A stretch of DNA of 64,000 nt from Dryomyza anilis (taxonomy: Eukaryota > Arthropoda > Insecta > Diptera > Dryomyzidae): assembly GCA_951804985.1 (NCBI GenBank), contig OX638133.1, positions 69,260,367 through 69,324,366 on the forward strand, in the 5' to 3' direction. A program made the position numbers and the translations under genes. Each line of letters opens with the position of its first letter. The first letter of the stretch is position 1. Below, piece after piece: positions 34,401-47,175 of this stretch. The notes below the pieces were generated by a model that saw only the letters and a list, made by a program, of their open reading frames with translations, was not told where the DNA came from and made no database searches.

Positions 34401-37400
34401 GGTTTGCCTTGAAACGTTGAATCTGAAAAAGAGCCAAAATCAGAAATCGAATTATATAGGTAATATTGTGGGGTGCCTATGAAAGTATTGTACAGTTTAT
34501 TCCATTAAATATTACAAAATAACAAAATCTTGTACCGAAATCACATAGATAAATGGAAGTTTGTGAGAAGCAGGTATAGACAAAATGTTTGGCAGGAACG
34601 AGATAGTTTAAAAACATTTTAATGGAAGATTTTAAGCATACAAAGGCGGTCTTTATATAAAAGGAGGATATGCAGCTTTTGCGTTTGTCTGCTTAAAATC
34701 ATTTAAATGTTTCTAAACCAGCGGTGTCTTGGGTTAGTCTAAATCTTTCTCTCGTACCTTAGTGTTGACTTTCCTTGGTCTGCCCACATCTCTGCCATAT
34801 AGATCCACCTCTGAGAAGTACTCTTCCATCGTAACCATGCGCGGCGATTCGCCAGCCTCCAAACAACAAGCGCCATTCTCCTCCACATCGGCGCCATTTT
34901 CCTCCGGCTGCTCGGTTTGCGGTGAAATCTCCTGAAAAAGACCATATTTATTAAAGCTTTCGCTAAAAAAAGCGCACATTTACCCTCTCTCTGTAGCTGG
35001 CCAACTCCTGACTGGATATGTATTCATCCTCTGCAATACCCAGGAAACTGTGCAGCGGCGTGCGCGCACTCTTAGCCTTTTTTTTTTAAATAAAGAGAAT
35101 ATATAGTTATTAAGTATACTCAAAAAAATGCGCATCTTACGCACCCTTATCTGATCCTCCGTCAAATGATCCATGCGCGTCTTTGTGACAAACTCTACGT
35201 TGCTGGCGCTGTAAACTTTGCAGTTGTAGCCATTAACAGCCTCAGACTTTTCGCTGCGCCATCCCCAGATGCCGGATTTGTTGCGTTCGAAGCTGATTTT
35301 CTCCATCTCAATGTTGTTCGTGATGACAGGCGCATTCAGCCGCGCGCGAACAGCACCAATCGGCGGCGGTATGGCAACAATGTCGCCGATCTCGCTGTTC
35401 AGCTGCTCCACCATCACCTCGTGCGTGTCATGATCGATTTCAATCATGGTCGCCGTATCCTCTGTAGTTACAAAAATTTAATTCTATTTAAATAATGAGA
35501 AAATGCCATCAAACTTACTGACTCCCTTGAAAATGTAAGAACGATTGCCGCGTTGCCAGGTGGAGTTGTCAAAGCCCAGCAGTGTGGTGTCGATGCGCAC
35601 ATTCGCGCCTCGTTTGTACACTTTATATGTATCGCTTGGGCACAGACGTGACATCAGCGGAACTGCAGCAGATTAACGCAATAAATTTAAAGTTATACTA
35701 AATGCCATCATCTATTTTACCCCATGACGTAAATTCCCATTTCATTTCAATATAAAAATCGGGTGCGTCTAGCAGATGCTGCAATAGCTTAGGCACATGC
35801 GTTACCCGCTGCACATGTCGCTGCAGGTCGCGCACTTCAATGATTGCCGTCAAGATATCTTCATCGCCAGAGCAGACAGCTTCTTGTACAACTGGAGTGG
35901 CGTCAATAATTGTAGGAAAATTTAATAAAATTGAAGTAAACAATGCAAAGACCTTTGCAAATACCGCATTACTTACTTGACCAGCCCTCATGTTCGTAGT
36001 TAGCATTGCACTTGGCTGCTAAAAGGCACTTAACACATTGCGAATACGACAACTTAACGGCGAGCATAAGCGGCGTGCGCCCGCGGGGGTCGATACTTTC
36101 CTTGTCCACCTGCAAACAGTCGCACAAAAAGGGACGAACAATTAATAAACAACCAATGATATTGTGAACTAGGTGGGGTGGCATTACACGAATTGACGAT
36201 GTTATAAATTGCAATTACAGGCAAACAGAAAAATATTTGCATGTTATAAAAATATTTACAACATTGATAAGCGCTTCAGAAGACCCATAATCTATTGCTC
36301 AAATAGGGAAAATTTAGAGATGGGGGTTAGGCGAATGCGAATCTTTTCAAATTATCATTTCCTCGAATAGAAAACTATTATATTTATAAAAATAATGTAA
36401 CTTAATTATAAATTATGTGGTCGTTGTAGAAGTAAAACAGGGCAATTTTTTTAAATTTAATGAATAGGTTTATATTTTTTAGACCCCTCACAATCCTAGT
36501 TGCAATTTAGACTACTAACTGTTTGAATTGCTGTAAATGCTCCGACTTGATAGTAACTTTATGTGATACCCACCTTTAGGACAGTTTTATATGGTATACA
36601 TTTTAAAAATGTGGTTTTAGAGCCAGAAATTAATTAGGTACACTTGACTTCAATAGATTTGGTTGATTTGTGATTTCTTTGATCTTCATTTTTTAACATT
36701 TTGAAAAGCGATCGTTTTGTACACGAACGGTAAAGGTTCTTTTCATCGTAATGCAATATGAATTTTTTATTTCTTGGACACGATAGCATAATGCTTTGTT
36801 TCGTGTAGGAAATAAAGTGTTTCGTTTCGTGATTAAAATAATTGTATATTTTTTATCTTGGGAAACAGAATTTATCGGCCATGTTCCAGCATTCAATTCA
36901 ATGTTATATATTTACGTGTAAACAAAAAATTTTGAATTCAAAATCTCAAAATTATTATCCAAACGTTCAAGTCAAAGGATGTGGATTAAATTCATAGACA
37001 GACCAACCTAAACAAATGTCTTTTAGAACCATTGTTTCGCAGCCAAATTTACTTCGAAACGCATTTTCAAAATTGGAAATTCCAATAGATCTGCGTAATT
37101 GCGAACGAAATTCAATCGAAAGCTAAAACATCCGTATTATTTTCATTATAAAAACTTGAATGTTTTCGATTAATTTGTATTCCATAATATTAGGACATAT
37201 TCAAAAAATGAGAATTAGGGTTTGATTAGAATCTTGAAGTTCATGAGAATATCATATTAAGAACGCGGGTAAATTTTATTATTATTTTTTTTTTTTGATA
37301 TCTTTAAAAGTTAATGTTAGAATTTTACAAATTCAAAGAACTAGATCTTTTAAAAAAGAATTGTACTAGCATGGCATTAGCAACGCATCGATCGCCAATT

Positions 37401-37994
37401 TTAATAAACTAACTATTCCCATCAGTGCTCCTACCTACTATAAAACATACAAAAAAAAAATATATGTGTGAAAATCAACATTTACATTTTATCAATAAAC
37501 TCATCAAGATCAATAATTTAATTAACTCGACCTCGAGGTTTGAGCAGATACCACACATCACATAAATAAACTACAATATAAACAAAACGCGACCAATTAA
37601 CAACAGAGCAGAGAAAGCAGAACAGAAAGAAGCAACTGATAATGTAGCCTGCCGAACCAGATACAAATAACGGTTGGTGGGGTGGGTGTGGTTGCGTTGG
37701 GCAGGTGTCGGAGAGTCTCTTAACAGGTTCCCAATGCTGTTGCTACATTTCGCATTACGACCTAATTAGATTAGCTCGATTTTTAGCCAATGTCTGCTAA
37801 AATACAAACAGCATAAAAAAAAGAGAACAACTTGTCGTTGACTATACTTGGCAAGCCTCCGGGATTCGATGCAACGGCTTCAAAATTAAAACTACCTTTT
37901 CCCCCTGCAGCGCTCGCTTCAGCTCCAGAACATCGTTGTGCCAGACGTGCCAGTGCAGCGGGTACTCGATGCGTATATCCTCCAGGCTCTTCAT
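31439..37994 (-). CDS. ANKRD13-family ankyrin repeat and UIM protein (main isoform)
   Basis: ANKRD13 proteins bind Lys63-linked ubiquitin on internalised receptors and act at the plasma membrane and endosomes. The middle region matches the Pfam 'GPCR chaperone' domain. Exons, in transcript order: 37994-37896, 36109-35977, 35891-35721, 35662-35519, 35461-35145, 35076-34984, 34931-34758, 34422-34092, 33053-32846 and 31649-31439, giving 626 residues with all phases consistent. N-terminal ankyrin-like motifs are YPLHWHVW, DPRGRTPLMLAV and SIVQEAVCSGD. Then come DFYIEMKWEFTSW, SFERNKSGIWGWR and FPVKVEIPLFHVLNA, typical of the family. UIMs are visible at MLQFAIEQSLVES, DLAMALRLS and MIEQAMKLSLQ. 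Exon 5 must use the donor AGG|GTGCGT for the frame to join exon 6. The exon 6 acceptor follows a run of A rather than pyrimidines. Drosophila CG15118 is the likely orthologue, from memory. Confidence 0.92.
31650..32845 (-). other. ANKRD13-like intron 9 (main isoform)
   Basis: It contains the alternative last exon 32407-32668. Near 31925-32045 it has repeated gattaat motifs and an end reading cacacagctcta, similar to repeat ends near 44735 and 48445, so it probably holds a short DNA transposon remnant. Confidence 0.6.
32407..32668 (-). CDS. Alternative last coding exon of the ANKRD13-like gene
   Basis: A TGTGCCCAG acceptor at 32669-32670 opens a frame that joins exon 9 (ending at 32846, phase 2) as AG|A, giving an 86-residue tail to the stop at 32407. 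The tail is rich in Ser, Arg and Pro (RFRKERSPTPVPG, then RERMSPSPTNRERGRSTSAP) and has no UIM. The downstream exon at 31649 also accepts phase 2, so exon 9 can join either one. I found no phase-2 donor inside this exon, so it is more likely a terminal exon than a cassette. That isoform would have 643 residues and lose the last two UIMs. Confidence 0.6.
33054..34091 (-). other. ANKRD13-like intron 8
   Basis: A 1-kb intron (GTAGGT donor, TTATTCCAG acceptor, phase 1). It holds a poly-A-rich patch at 33225-33272. It also holds three diverged tandem segments with the phrase agggtttttgggctcataaaatgg near 33740, 33870 and 33985. No separate gene is seen. Confidence 0.75.
36110..37895 (-). other. 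ANKRD13-like intron 1
   Basis: A 1.8-kb intron (GTAGTT donor, TTTGCAG acceptor, phase 0) separating the first 33 codons from the rest. It is AT-rich, and no repeat family or frame could be recognised in it. Confidence 0.8.
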
Positions 37995-38407
37995 GCTTCA
38001 AAACCTCCCTGCGGCTTTACCACGTCTATGGGTTTGTGTGATTTTTGTGTGGAAAAGTTGCAGTTTTTTTTTTGGCGAAAACTTTAGTTTGTAGTTTTCT
38101 TGGTGGGCTGTGTAAATTGGAAGAACTACTTGGTGCACATCAATCCCAATGAAAAGAATTGTGGCCAATGCCAGTTTTATTTTATTCTATGTGATTCAAC
38201 TTTTTGACACTATTAAAATTGGTTATCACTTTCGTCGGCTTATTTACGCGAAATATCAATCAACTGTTCTTTACGTTTCTCTGACTCACGACGCCGATTT
38301 AACTTTCGTTTCGTTTGGTTTGGTTTGTTGCTTGCCAATATTTTATATTTTAAAAAGAAGAAGAAAAGCAGCGCAGCACGAAACTTCAGAAGTCCACTTG
38401 TAATCGA

Positions 38408-38415
38408 TATCGATA
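38408..38415. promoter_or_regulatory. DRE-like TATCGATA upstream of the ANKRD13-like gene
   Basis: The perfect DRE core TATCGATA, with a second overlapping ATCGAT and another aaatcgataac at 38440, lies about 415 bases upstream of the start codon at 37994. DRE (bound by DREF) marks constitutive promoters in flies. The position fits a housekeeping promoter reading to the left, with the 5' untranslated region between. Confidence 0.55.
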
Positions 38416-38499
38416 ACGGGTGGACTTTTGACGTTTCGAAATCGATAACAGGTGGACGTCTGAAATTTCCAGTTGCGCTACATTTCTTCTTCTTTCCAA

Positions 38500-39240
38500 T
38501 TCTACAAAATGTAATTTGCAGTAGTCTTTTTTAGTCTTTTTTAAATTAGCAAAATTTAATAATATTTAGTTAATAGTGGAAATTTCCATAAAACAGTGCG
38601 TCTTAATTTGAAATATTGATTAAAATAGAACCGTGATTTTGTATAAAATTTAGTTTTTCTTCGAGTATCTTAAAATTAAGAACAACCTGATGTCAAAAGG
38701 ATTGATTTTCGATGATCGCGGTAGCATTTTAAATATATTGAAAAATGTTCTGCCATAATGTTTGAATTAGATGGTTGCGGTGACAACAACGCCTTTTATA
38801 AGACCAATGCGAACCATGCAGAATTGCTATATTTTTGTGAAGTGCATTATAGAACGAAAATGAGTTTAGCAATGATGATCTAAAAACCTTGGATTTTCTA
38901 TCCATTAAATTTTCAAGAAATACATATCAAATTAAAAAACATTTTTGTTTTTTTAGTTGCTAAAAATATAGAAATATCTTAAAAATTAGTACACAATGCA
39001 CAGATTTGTAAAGTATAAAAGCAGAGTTGAAGCAGGTAAAAATACTAGTCATTATTCGAGCAGCCTCTTTAAATTGTACATGAATTTTTTAAATATATTG
39101 AAAATTTGAAAGATTAAAAATTAATAATACTGACTAATTGTACAGACTTTTAGATGTAATTTTGAAATATAATTGACTAATTTGGAAACAGTTAAATTTA
39201 ATAAATTTAAATTTAAATTAAGTAGATAATTCCACTTTAC
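38500..39240. other. Intergenic DNA, nothing recognised
   Basis: AT-rich, with no frame or repeat partner seen. Confidence 0.4.
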
Positions 39241-39600
39241 CGCCCGAAGCGAAAAAATGCCATCCCTGCACCGAGAGCAAAACGTAGTTATTTATAACTA
39301 TGTTTTCGACTACGACGTGAATGAAAATCCTCCGACAACGTATCGTAGTCGATTCTAACTACGTTTGAAAATTTACTTCGACGTAGTTATGTTCCACTTC
39401 GACATAGTTATAAAAAATATTTTGGGAAACTACGCTATAGTCAGTTTTAATTAGTCAATAATTTTTTAAATAAAATGTCAAGATTTTGTATTTATTTGTT
39501 TATTAAAAATAAAATTAGAAACAATGTACAGACGTTTGTTGGGTGTTTACGCTGTTGCCATCAATGTTCAAATATGCAAATATGATTACTCTCGACGTCC
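39240..39600. repeat. Patch of cgtagt/actacg repeats
   Basis: From about 39280 to 39460 the hexamers cgtagt, tacgtc and actacg recur on both strands every 15-30 bases (gtagttatttataactatg, then cgacgtagttatg and similar). This makes a set of short inverted repeats typical of the ends of a MITE. The element borders are not clear. Confidence 0.45.
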
Positions 39601-39601
39601 A

Positions 39602-40388
39602 CACTAAGAAAACAAGATGTTTATGAAAGTCTTGCTGCAACTATCCTTTTAAATTTACGCCTTGTAGCAAATATTCAAACATCCCATAAGTTTCAATAAA
39701 GTTGCAGCAAAACTATGAATATTTTTTAAATATGATTTTACAGTTGACTGATAGCAAACATCATGAGTTCTTGGTCATTTGCTGCAAAACTTTTGAAGCA
39801 TTTTGACATTTGACTACCATAAAAAAGGAAAATGGCGTACTTTTTCCTGACGCTCGATTTATCCACAACAATTGAGTAAATAAAATTGTGTAAAAAAGTG
39901 CCAACTCAAATATTACATTTAAATGGTAAAAGTGAAAATAAAATTTCCTGGGATTGAAATTATAAAGACGTTATGGAAAATATTTCTTTTCAGAGTTTAC
40001 TTTGATGACAGCATCGCCAGACGGACTTGGTTCTTCCGCGAAGAAGTCTCAAGTCGTTGTACAATTTTACCTTCGAAGGATTTATAAACACGATTGCCAG
40101 GATAATGTTTTAGAATAAATAAAAATACATTTGATTCATTTTATTTTAATTCAATAAAAATTACTCCGCGAATTCTAATGGAGTACCATTTCCAAATATT
40201 CTACAACTATTTTTTTTATTTGTAAGATGTTGATGGTTGCTATAAATAATCATAAATTTGAAAGATGGTTGCCAGCAATATTTATCGTATTTGTCAGATG
40301 TTTGTCACAAAGCCGATCTAAATAATTTGTAAATAACTTAATATTTTAGGCTGTAATATTTCTGGTAACCATCTTCGTTTTCTTAGTG
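39602..40388 (+). mobile_element. CACTAAGAAAAC-ended DNA element, most complete copy
   Basis: CACTAAGAAAAC at 39602 is mirrored by GTTTTCTTAGTG ending at 40388. The inside is collinear with the truncated copies at 6196 and 19200. It has no transposase frame. A distant relative with the same ends is at 50203-50593. Confidence 0.75.
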
Positions 40389-40390
40389 TA

Positions 40391-42190
40391 TGTATTAGTT
40401 TCTCATTTCGATTATTCCCATCAATTTTTGGAAAAAAATAATCGAATTGACAACCTAATACATAGAAAATATTTTAGTTTTCATATTTTACATGTGTATT
40501 GGTAGATAATAGGGTTGAATAAAAGCTGTATCTTATCGGTCGCCTAGAGGACAATTTTTCGATGATGCCTTTTAATAGTTAACTTAGAGATAACTTTTAA
40601 GTAATGTTTTCGAGAGCTAAAATACAACAAAATGACGCACATTCGGAAGCCTTTCAAATACCTTTTTGATCAATTTTACGACAACATTCGGACATCGTCA
40701 ACTTTTAAAAATTAGCATAAAGTTAGGTTTTGGATATCGTTTATCCGGTTGGGTTAAAATAGTTATCTTTGAATACTATTAAATTAATAATTGATACATT
40801 TGAGTGTATGTCGAATTATAACAAAAATTAATATTTTGTCATGTTTATATTTATTCTCTTTTACTCTTTGGCTATAATATCCGTTGTTTGTGTTCGATTT
40901 AATAGACTATTATTGTCTGATAAATCACAATAAAAATATAAAATCCATTTTTAAATAATCGTTACTTGTAGCAACATGGTAATCGGTTATACAAAAGAGC
41001 TTTCGTTGAACACAGCCAATTCGATATTCGAAAATTCGAATTTCACAGCTGTCTGGAATATTGAACGATTTAATTGAAAAAAAAAGAAAAGAAAATAGCT
41101 GTCATACAAATTTTTAATTGTTATAGTCTGTCGATGTAATTAATAAAAAAATTAAAGAATGCAATAAATAATGTAAATGCATAAAAATAGTAAATGGTAA
41201 GTGACAGTAAGAGTGACTTGAACATATTAATTTCAATAGATATAAATGTTTTATCTGAAAATTGATTAGATATTGATTGATCTCAAGTGTAATAAGCCGA
41301 ATAAATATTTTTAAAACAAACAATTCATATATAGTATATATAGTAAATAAATGAATCCGTAGGTACTAAACTTTAGCTTAAATATAAAAGTGCAATTTTT
41401 TATTATAAATTTTTATTGTATTAAAAATATATTGAATTATTGGTGAAATGTAGAGATAAAAGTATAAGAGTTAAAATACATGAAAGTAGTAAAACATTAA
41501 TGTTTGCCCTTTAATTATAAATGCACTTTGAACAGTTGCCAAAGAAGCGCCTTGTTAATTAATTATTAGAATATTCATTGTATGTTGCGGTAGTCTTTTT
41601 GTAAACAATCAGTTTATTTTTAAATTTAATTTAGGTACACGCTGCACTAGCCGAATTGTTTGTGCATCTGTTTCACAAAACAGATGGTGAACAGTATTCA
41701 ATTAATAGAATCGTAAATGTTTTAAAGTGAAACTGTGAATTTCTAGTATAAGTAGGAGAAAATCGTGTTGATGATATCGATTGAATAGCGTAGAAATTTT
41801 AAACTGTGAATTTTGAGATTTAAACAACGGTTGAGAAATATGTTTATATATCTGATAATTTCTTATCGATGTTGCCAATATTTGTAGTATCGAAACATAT
41901 TTCAACATATAAAATACATCAACTGTTATATCGACGAAAATATTGCAAAATATATGTGACAATGCCACCTTGCTACACCAAGTTGCATAATGAAATTTGC
42001 AATTCCTAAAGTCGGCGACATCGTTATTGTAATCGGACGATAACCTTATATCTACAGTCTAGAAGTGTTCTTCCAATCAGCGTGCTTTGACCCAATTTGA
42101 TAACACAACTCTTGTTGATTTAAGGGTGCATGGAGAGAAGGATTAGGACTTTAGATTCATTCAAATGTAATTTTCTAACAATTGTAATAC
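40391..42190. other. Intergenic DNA, no gene seen
   Basis: The stretch is AT-rich with only short random frames. No repeat family that occurs elsewhere in the window was recognised. Confidence 0.4.
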
Positions 42191-42194
42191 TATA

Positions 42195-42490
42195 ATAGGT
42201 TGTCGCTACAGTCTGAGTACAATTCAGGCCGAGCTCACTCACCATTCCAGCTTTGTGAGTTATATTTGTACTCAAAGTGGTGAGACCTACCGTTTAATAC
42301 CGAATCCGAACGGCGGTGAGAGCTTTTCTTAGGCAATGTTTTACTCTCATAGGTTTGCCATTGACTGCCGAGTGGTAGCGCGATATAGAAAATATTTTCT
42401 ATGAAAAGATTTTGTTAGCCCCAGTCCATCCTTGATCATGGAACCTTTCGCTCGCAGTCAACGCACTAACCTCTAAGCTACCGACGCTAT
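42195..42490 (-). mobile_element. tRNA-derived SINE copy
   Basis: On the minus strand it starts agcgtcggtagcttagaggtt (an A-box-like phrase) and continues through the same body as the 47606 copy (gcctaagaaaagctctcacc, cggattcggtattaaac). The B-box region is degenerate, so it is an older copy. Confidence 0.7.
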
Positions 42491-45100
42491 TAATAATTAT
42501 TTTATTTTAATATAACATAAATAATCATTTCCGATAACTTTAAACATACCGAAAAATATTCGAAATGCATTATGAGCAAAATATTTATGGTTCGAATCAT
42601 CGTAACTGTAACACCAAAAATATAAATTATTTATCTATATGACGCAGACAATTCCAAACCTCCGTAAACAAAACACCTTTGAAAAATTCTCAACACGCCA
42701 TACGGATTCGGCATTAAACTGTTACGGTACAAATACAACGCACATCGCTCAAATAGTGAAAGAGCACGGCCTGGGTTCTTTAAAATTGTTGCACAAAGTA
42801 TTATTATAATTTAAAAAGGGTTATACTTTTAATTAGACCTTGAGCGCATAACAGAACCAATTTATTATTAAAATATCTCATTAAAAATTAATAAAATAAA
42901 TCAGTAAATTTTTAAAAATGTAGTTTTTAGTAAAAAAATAAAATTTGTTAATTTATTTTACAAGACTGCATTTTCTTAAGTCTTTTACGTGTGCTGTTCT
43001 AGTACGTAAAAAGAAAATCAAATTCGAATCAAATACGCGTCGTTTAATTACTTCAATAAAATAATTGATTGCATATCAAATACATTGCGACTGTACATTT
43101 GTTTTGAATTTTGTTTCCGGGCGACTAAATTCTAATCGTCTGTACAACGACTCTCAACAATGTAGCAGTTGTTTTTATAAATGTTTTCCCATGATTAGTT
43201 TATTGATTTCTGAACAAGGTGGTCGCTCAAAGTAACATGCGGCAAATAAATATTTAGTAGTTTACCTACAGTCAAGTGTATCTATTCATTTTGATTATTT
43301 TCATCTTTATTACGTGGACATTTTTCCGTTAATCGAGTTTTATTTACTTTAAATGTTAAATTTGTTAATACGTGAATTCCTGTTCATGTTAAATAGGTTT
43401 CAATAACTTATTATTTAACATTTTAAATAATTTGATAACTTTAAAAGGTGACTCGTAATCAAGAATTTTCTCCAATTTTTTTTAATACCCCTTCAGCGAT
43501 GCTTAAAAATTTTCATTCCAGTAACATTTTTTCAATTTAACACGAAATGTACATTTTTCCAGAATATATAGAATTGGAGTTGTTAATATACTCTAATTAT
43601 TGTTAAATTTGTTATATATAACGTCCAAATAATGTCATTATTAATATTTATATATAAAATTTATTTAAAATTTTTATTTATTTTACTTTCAGACTCTGTA
43701 CTTCGCCAGGACGCTACCATTTTAAAACGTGTCGAATTCGTAACAGTGAACAGTGCTCAAAATAGCTTACAACTTTTTGAAATAACTGCTTTTACTACAA
43801 CTCATAACGTAACATGCAAAACTAGAAATTTCAAAATTTTGTTTAAGTTTAATTGAATGTCTAGGTAAAACCCGAGTCTATTGATAAGCTTAAATGCGCA
43901 ATAAATAATGCAATAACACAGATGAAATATTAAACAAATTGTTGAATGTGGTCTGCGAAGCTAACAGAGTAAGATCAAATTTTACGCATTACAAACAAAA
44001 GGTCGAAAATCGTTTGCACATGTGTATTTTCACAAACGATTTTTTAACACTTGGCACAAACAGAAATTGAATTCTTAAAGTTAATGTTTATCCCAGTAGG
44101 CTAATCAGTGAAAGTCACTAAATATAACACAGTCCGAGAATTTCTGATTTGATGTAGTAAAAATTACAGCAATTATTGGATTTATGGCACTGAATCCGAA
44201 AATGACATCAGTTTTATCAAATTGGCAAATATAGCTCAATTTTCAATTTATCATTATTATTTTTAATATTCCAACAGAAGATAAGCGGGAAAATATCTTT
44301 TAGACATTAGAAAGAAAAACAAACCATTTTCGAAAATAATAAATTTATTACTTTTTAATCGAGAGAACTGGATAAAAATTATTTAAAATTTGTTTTGCCA
44401 TTTTCTGAATTAATAGTACAAATGTATCCAAGAATTACTACAAATTCCACTGCATAAAAATGAGTGTAGGGCAGTGTAATTCGAGAATTACACTTTTTTT
44501 TAATACAGGGATCGAAATCGAGTTTTTATTAAAAATAGGCACGCCTTTATCTGTTCCTTTTTTTAGAAAATATACGGGCTTCACTTTCGATTAAAATCAA
44601 ATATGTTAATAACAGCAACAAATTTTTGATAGCATTGATGTGTATGATGGAAAAAAGACATTCACCCTATTAAATTCAAATTGTTTATATTTTATATGTA
44701 TTCTGCAAAGATTTTAATTATTAGTTAAAATTAGAGCTGTGATATTATTCGGTTAAAAGTAGAAATTCTTGAAAATAATTTCGAATAAGATGAAGCTTTT
44801 GGAACGAGTAAAATATCTTGTCGAGAAGAATTATGCAAAAAATCGTATTTTATTATGGAACTTATGAATAATCCTCGATTAATCAAGATGTTGATTTATC
44901 AAAATTTTGATTTATTGAATAAATGCGTTTATAATTATTAAAATAAAATCATAATACTACCGAACACGATTTTTGCCATGAACATCCCATACATCAATTC
45001 TATATAATTCGCTGTTGCTTTTTGACTACATACTCTGTTTTACGAACATTTAAAAAAAAATTGAAATTGTAATATTAAGCCGTTATCACCCACTAATTAA
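42491..45100. other. Intergenic DNA, no gene seen
   Basis: AT-rich, without recognisable coding sequence. Near 44735-44905 an end reading tagagctgtg, followed by repeated gattaatc and gattta motifs, resembles 31925-32045 (reversed) and 47990-48455. It is probably a decayed DNA transposon family. Confidence 0.4.
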
Positions 45101-45102
45101 GC

Positions 45103-45292
45103 CTGAATCACACGATTAAGCCTGAATAAACAATCAACTTTTGAATCAATTTTACAAACAATTTTAATATCAATCATGTGATTGCCTAATTTTCCACACT
45201 AATATTGGGAAATCACACGATTGTTATTTAAATTATTTGAAAATTGATTGAAAAGTTGATTGTATATTCAATAGTGTGATTCAGGCTTTAGA
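45103..45292. mobile_element. Short palindromic MITE
   Basis: The left arm at 45103 onwards (taagcctgaatcacac, then caatcaacttttgaatcaattt) is the reverse complement of the right arm ending near 45292 (aaattgattgaaaagttgatt, then gtgtgattcaggctta). Arms are about 60 bases with some mismatches and one duplicated end motif at 45117. It has no coding capacity. Confidence 0.7.
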
Positions 45293-45437
45293 ATAAACAA
45301 TATAGTTGAAAATAAGTTGATAAAAATAAAAATCGTTCACGTATTTTTTCTTTCAATGGTCCAGACTAGTTTTAATATACTAATGAATAAACTCGGAAAT
45401 TTTTGACTTTTTAGTTATTTTTTTTATATGTATTACA

Positions 45438-47175
45438 CAGGGTGTTTTGTTCATCGATGTCAATTCTATGACTAAAAAAATATAAATAAAGTGCTAAAAT
45501 AAAAAATGTCTATTTTTGCGCCCAGTTTAAGTTACAGGGTGTTTAAGAAATCAGTAATACTGATAACCTAGTCGAGAAAATTTCTTATAAAGTATAATAA
45601 TTTTTAACACATGTTTTAAATTACCTTTCCAAAGGTATATTACATCTTTGAACCCCATAATTTATTTCCTTTTTATACCCTACACTAAGAGTGAAAGGGT
45701 ATATTCAGTTTGGTACGCCGTTTGTAACACCCAGAAAGAAGCATCTCCGGTATGGAAAAGTATATATATTCTTGATCAGCATGACCTCCTGAGTCGATTT
45801 AGCGATGTCCGTCTGTCTGTCCGTCTGTCTGTCCGTCTGTTGAAATCCCTACTACTTTTAAAATTGAAGAGCTAGATAAATAAAACTTATAACTTAGATT
45901 ACTAATATACCTTGGCGAGATCGGTCCACTGTGACCTATGATCCGACCACTTATGTTCAAATACCTCATATAAAATGTACATATAAAGATCAATTTTTAT
46001 GTATACGTGCTTAGGTAAACTTTTTTGGTCAAATATATATGATATCATGCTCAAATACATGATAATAATGTTTTCCGGCGAAAAGACTTGTGGTTCACAA
46101 AAAAAAAAATCGAAATTCGGTACACCTACCCATTTGTAAATATGGGTATCAAATGAATGGAAATTCTTCAGCGATTGAATGTTTGTAGTTATTTTCAGGA
46201 TTCGTATACCCTGGTGACCTATATATCACTTTGAATGGTAACCACACATATGTGTAGGGTATTTATAGTCGGCTTAGTCCGACTATAATTTTGATAATCC
46301 TAACTATCATAATTACACCTACTTTAAAATATCCCATGTGATCTAACCTTCCCAACTGGTTAAAAGGTAAGGTGGAATTTATAAAAATAAAAATACAAAT
46401 TTCTACTTTGTCATTGATTTTATCCAAATTTCGTTACGGATCACCCCCATTTTTTCTAATTTATAATGAGAGACCAATTCATTTCCAGTACTTTCTAACC
46501 AATTATAATGATTTTAAACTGGTAAGTTATCCTGCAGAAATAATTAAACAGTGTTGTTTTGTGATTTGGTGGTTGAAATTAAAAAAAAAAATCAAAATAA
46601 TCAAGAAATAATTTCAAACATTTATTAAAATTGTAATCATTATCATATTATTTCACAGAACATATTTTCTGATCATATTTCCAAACATAATAAGTTTTTC
46701 TTTTATTTCTACCACCAAATCACAAAACCCGCCACTGTTTAATGATTTCTGCAGCATTTCTTAGCCAGTTAAAATTATTGTGATTTGTAAGAAAATACTG
46801 GAAATGAACTGATCTATCTATCCATAACGTAATTTTGAGAAAATAAATGACAAAGTCAACTTTAAATTTTTATTTTGGAAAATTTCAACTTTACGTGCAT
46901 TTAAAAAAGGATTAAATCATGGGATTCGAAGAAGGTAATTTAAGGTAAGGTAATTTAATTTTCTAAAACAGGGTAAAAAATTGATATTCAATTATCAACA
47001 GATTATACTTTATAACCAATTTTCTTGAACAGGTTATGTAAATTATATGAATTTATAAACACCCTGTATCTAAAACTGGATGCAAAATTAGACATTTTTT
47101 ACTTTATATTTTCTTATTTTTTTGAGTCATAGAATGACCTCCTGAATTATTGACATCGATGAACCAAACACCATG
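45438..47175. mobile_element. Large foldback element interrupted by a DINE-1-like copy
   Basis: The left arm begins CAGGGTGTTTTGTTCATCGA at 45438. The right arm ends with the complement, tcgatgaaccaaacaccatg, at about 47175. Nearly the whole interior is inverted: the left arm 45438-45670 plus 46370-46620 matches the complement of about 46640-47175. Landmarks are tttgtcattgattttatcc against gaaaataaatgacaaa, and ttgtgatttggtgg against ccaccaaatcacaa. The left arm is split by a 0.7-kb DINE-1-like element. The loop is only a few tens of bases. Confidence 0.75.
45672..46361 (+). mobile_element. DINE-1/mini-me-like element inside the foldback element
   Basis: It has the hairpin ATACCCT (45675-45681) / AGGGTAT (45696-45702), the core ttcttgatcagcatgacctcc, and a GTCY microsatellite at 45810-45840. 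It ends at cttcccaactggtt near 46361. It is intact at both ends compared with the copies at 20.3 and 52.3 kb. Confidence 0.75.

Noticed and set aside
45805..45840. Possible CRISPR-like short repeats
   Set aside because: The repeats are a simple GTCY microsatellite without unique spacers, and the window is eukaryotic.
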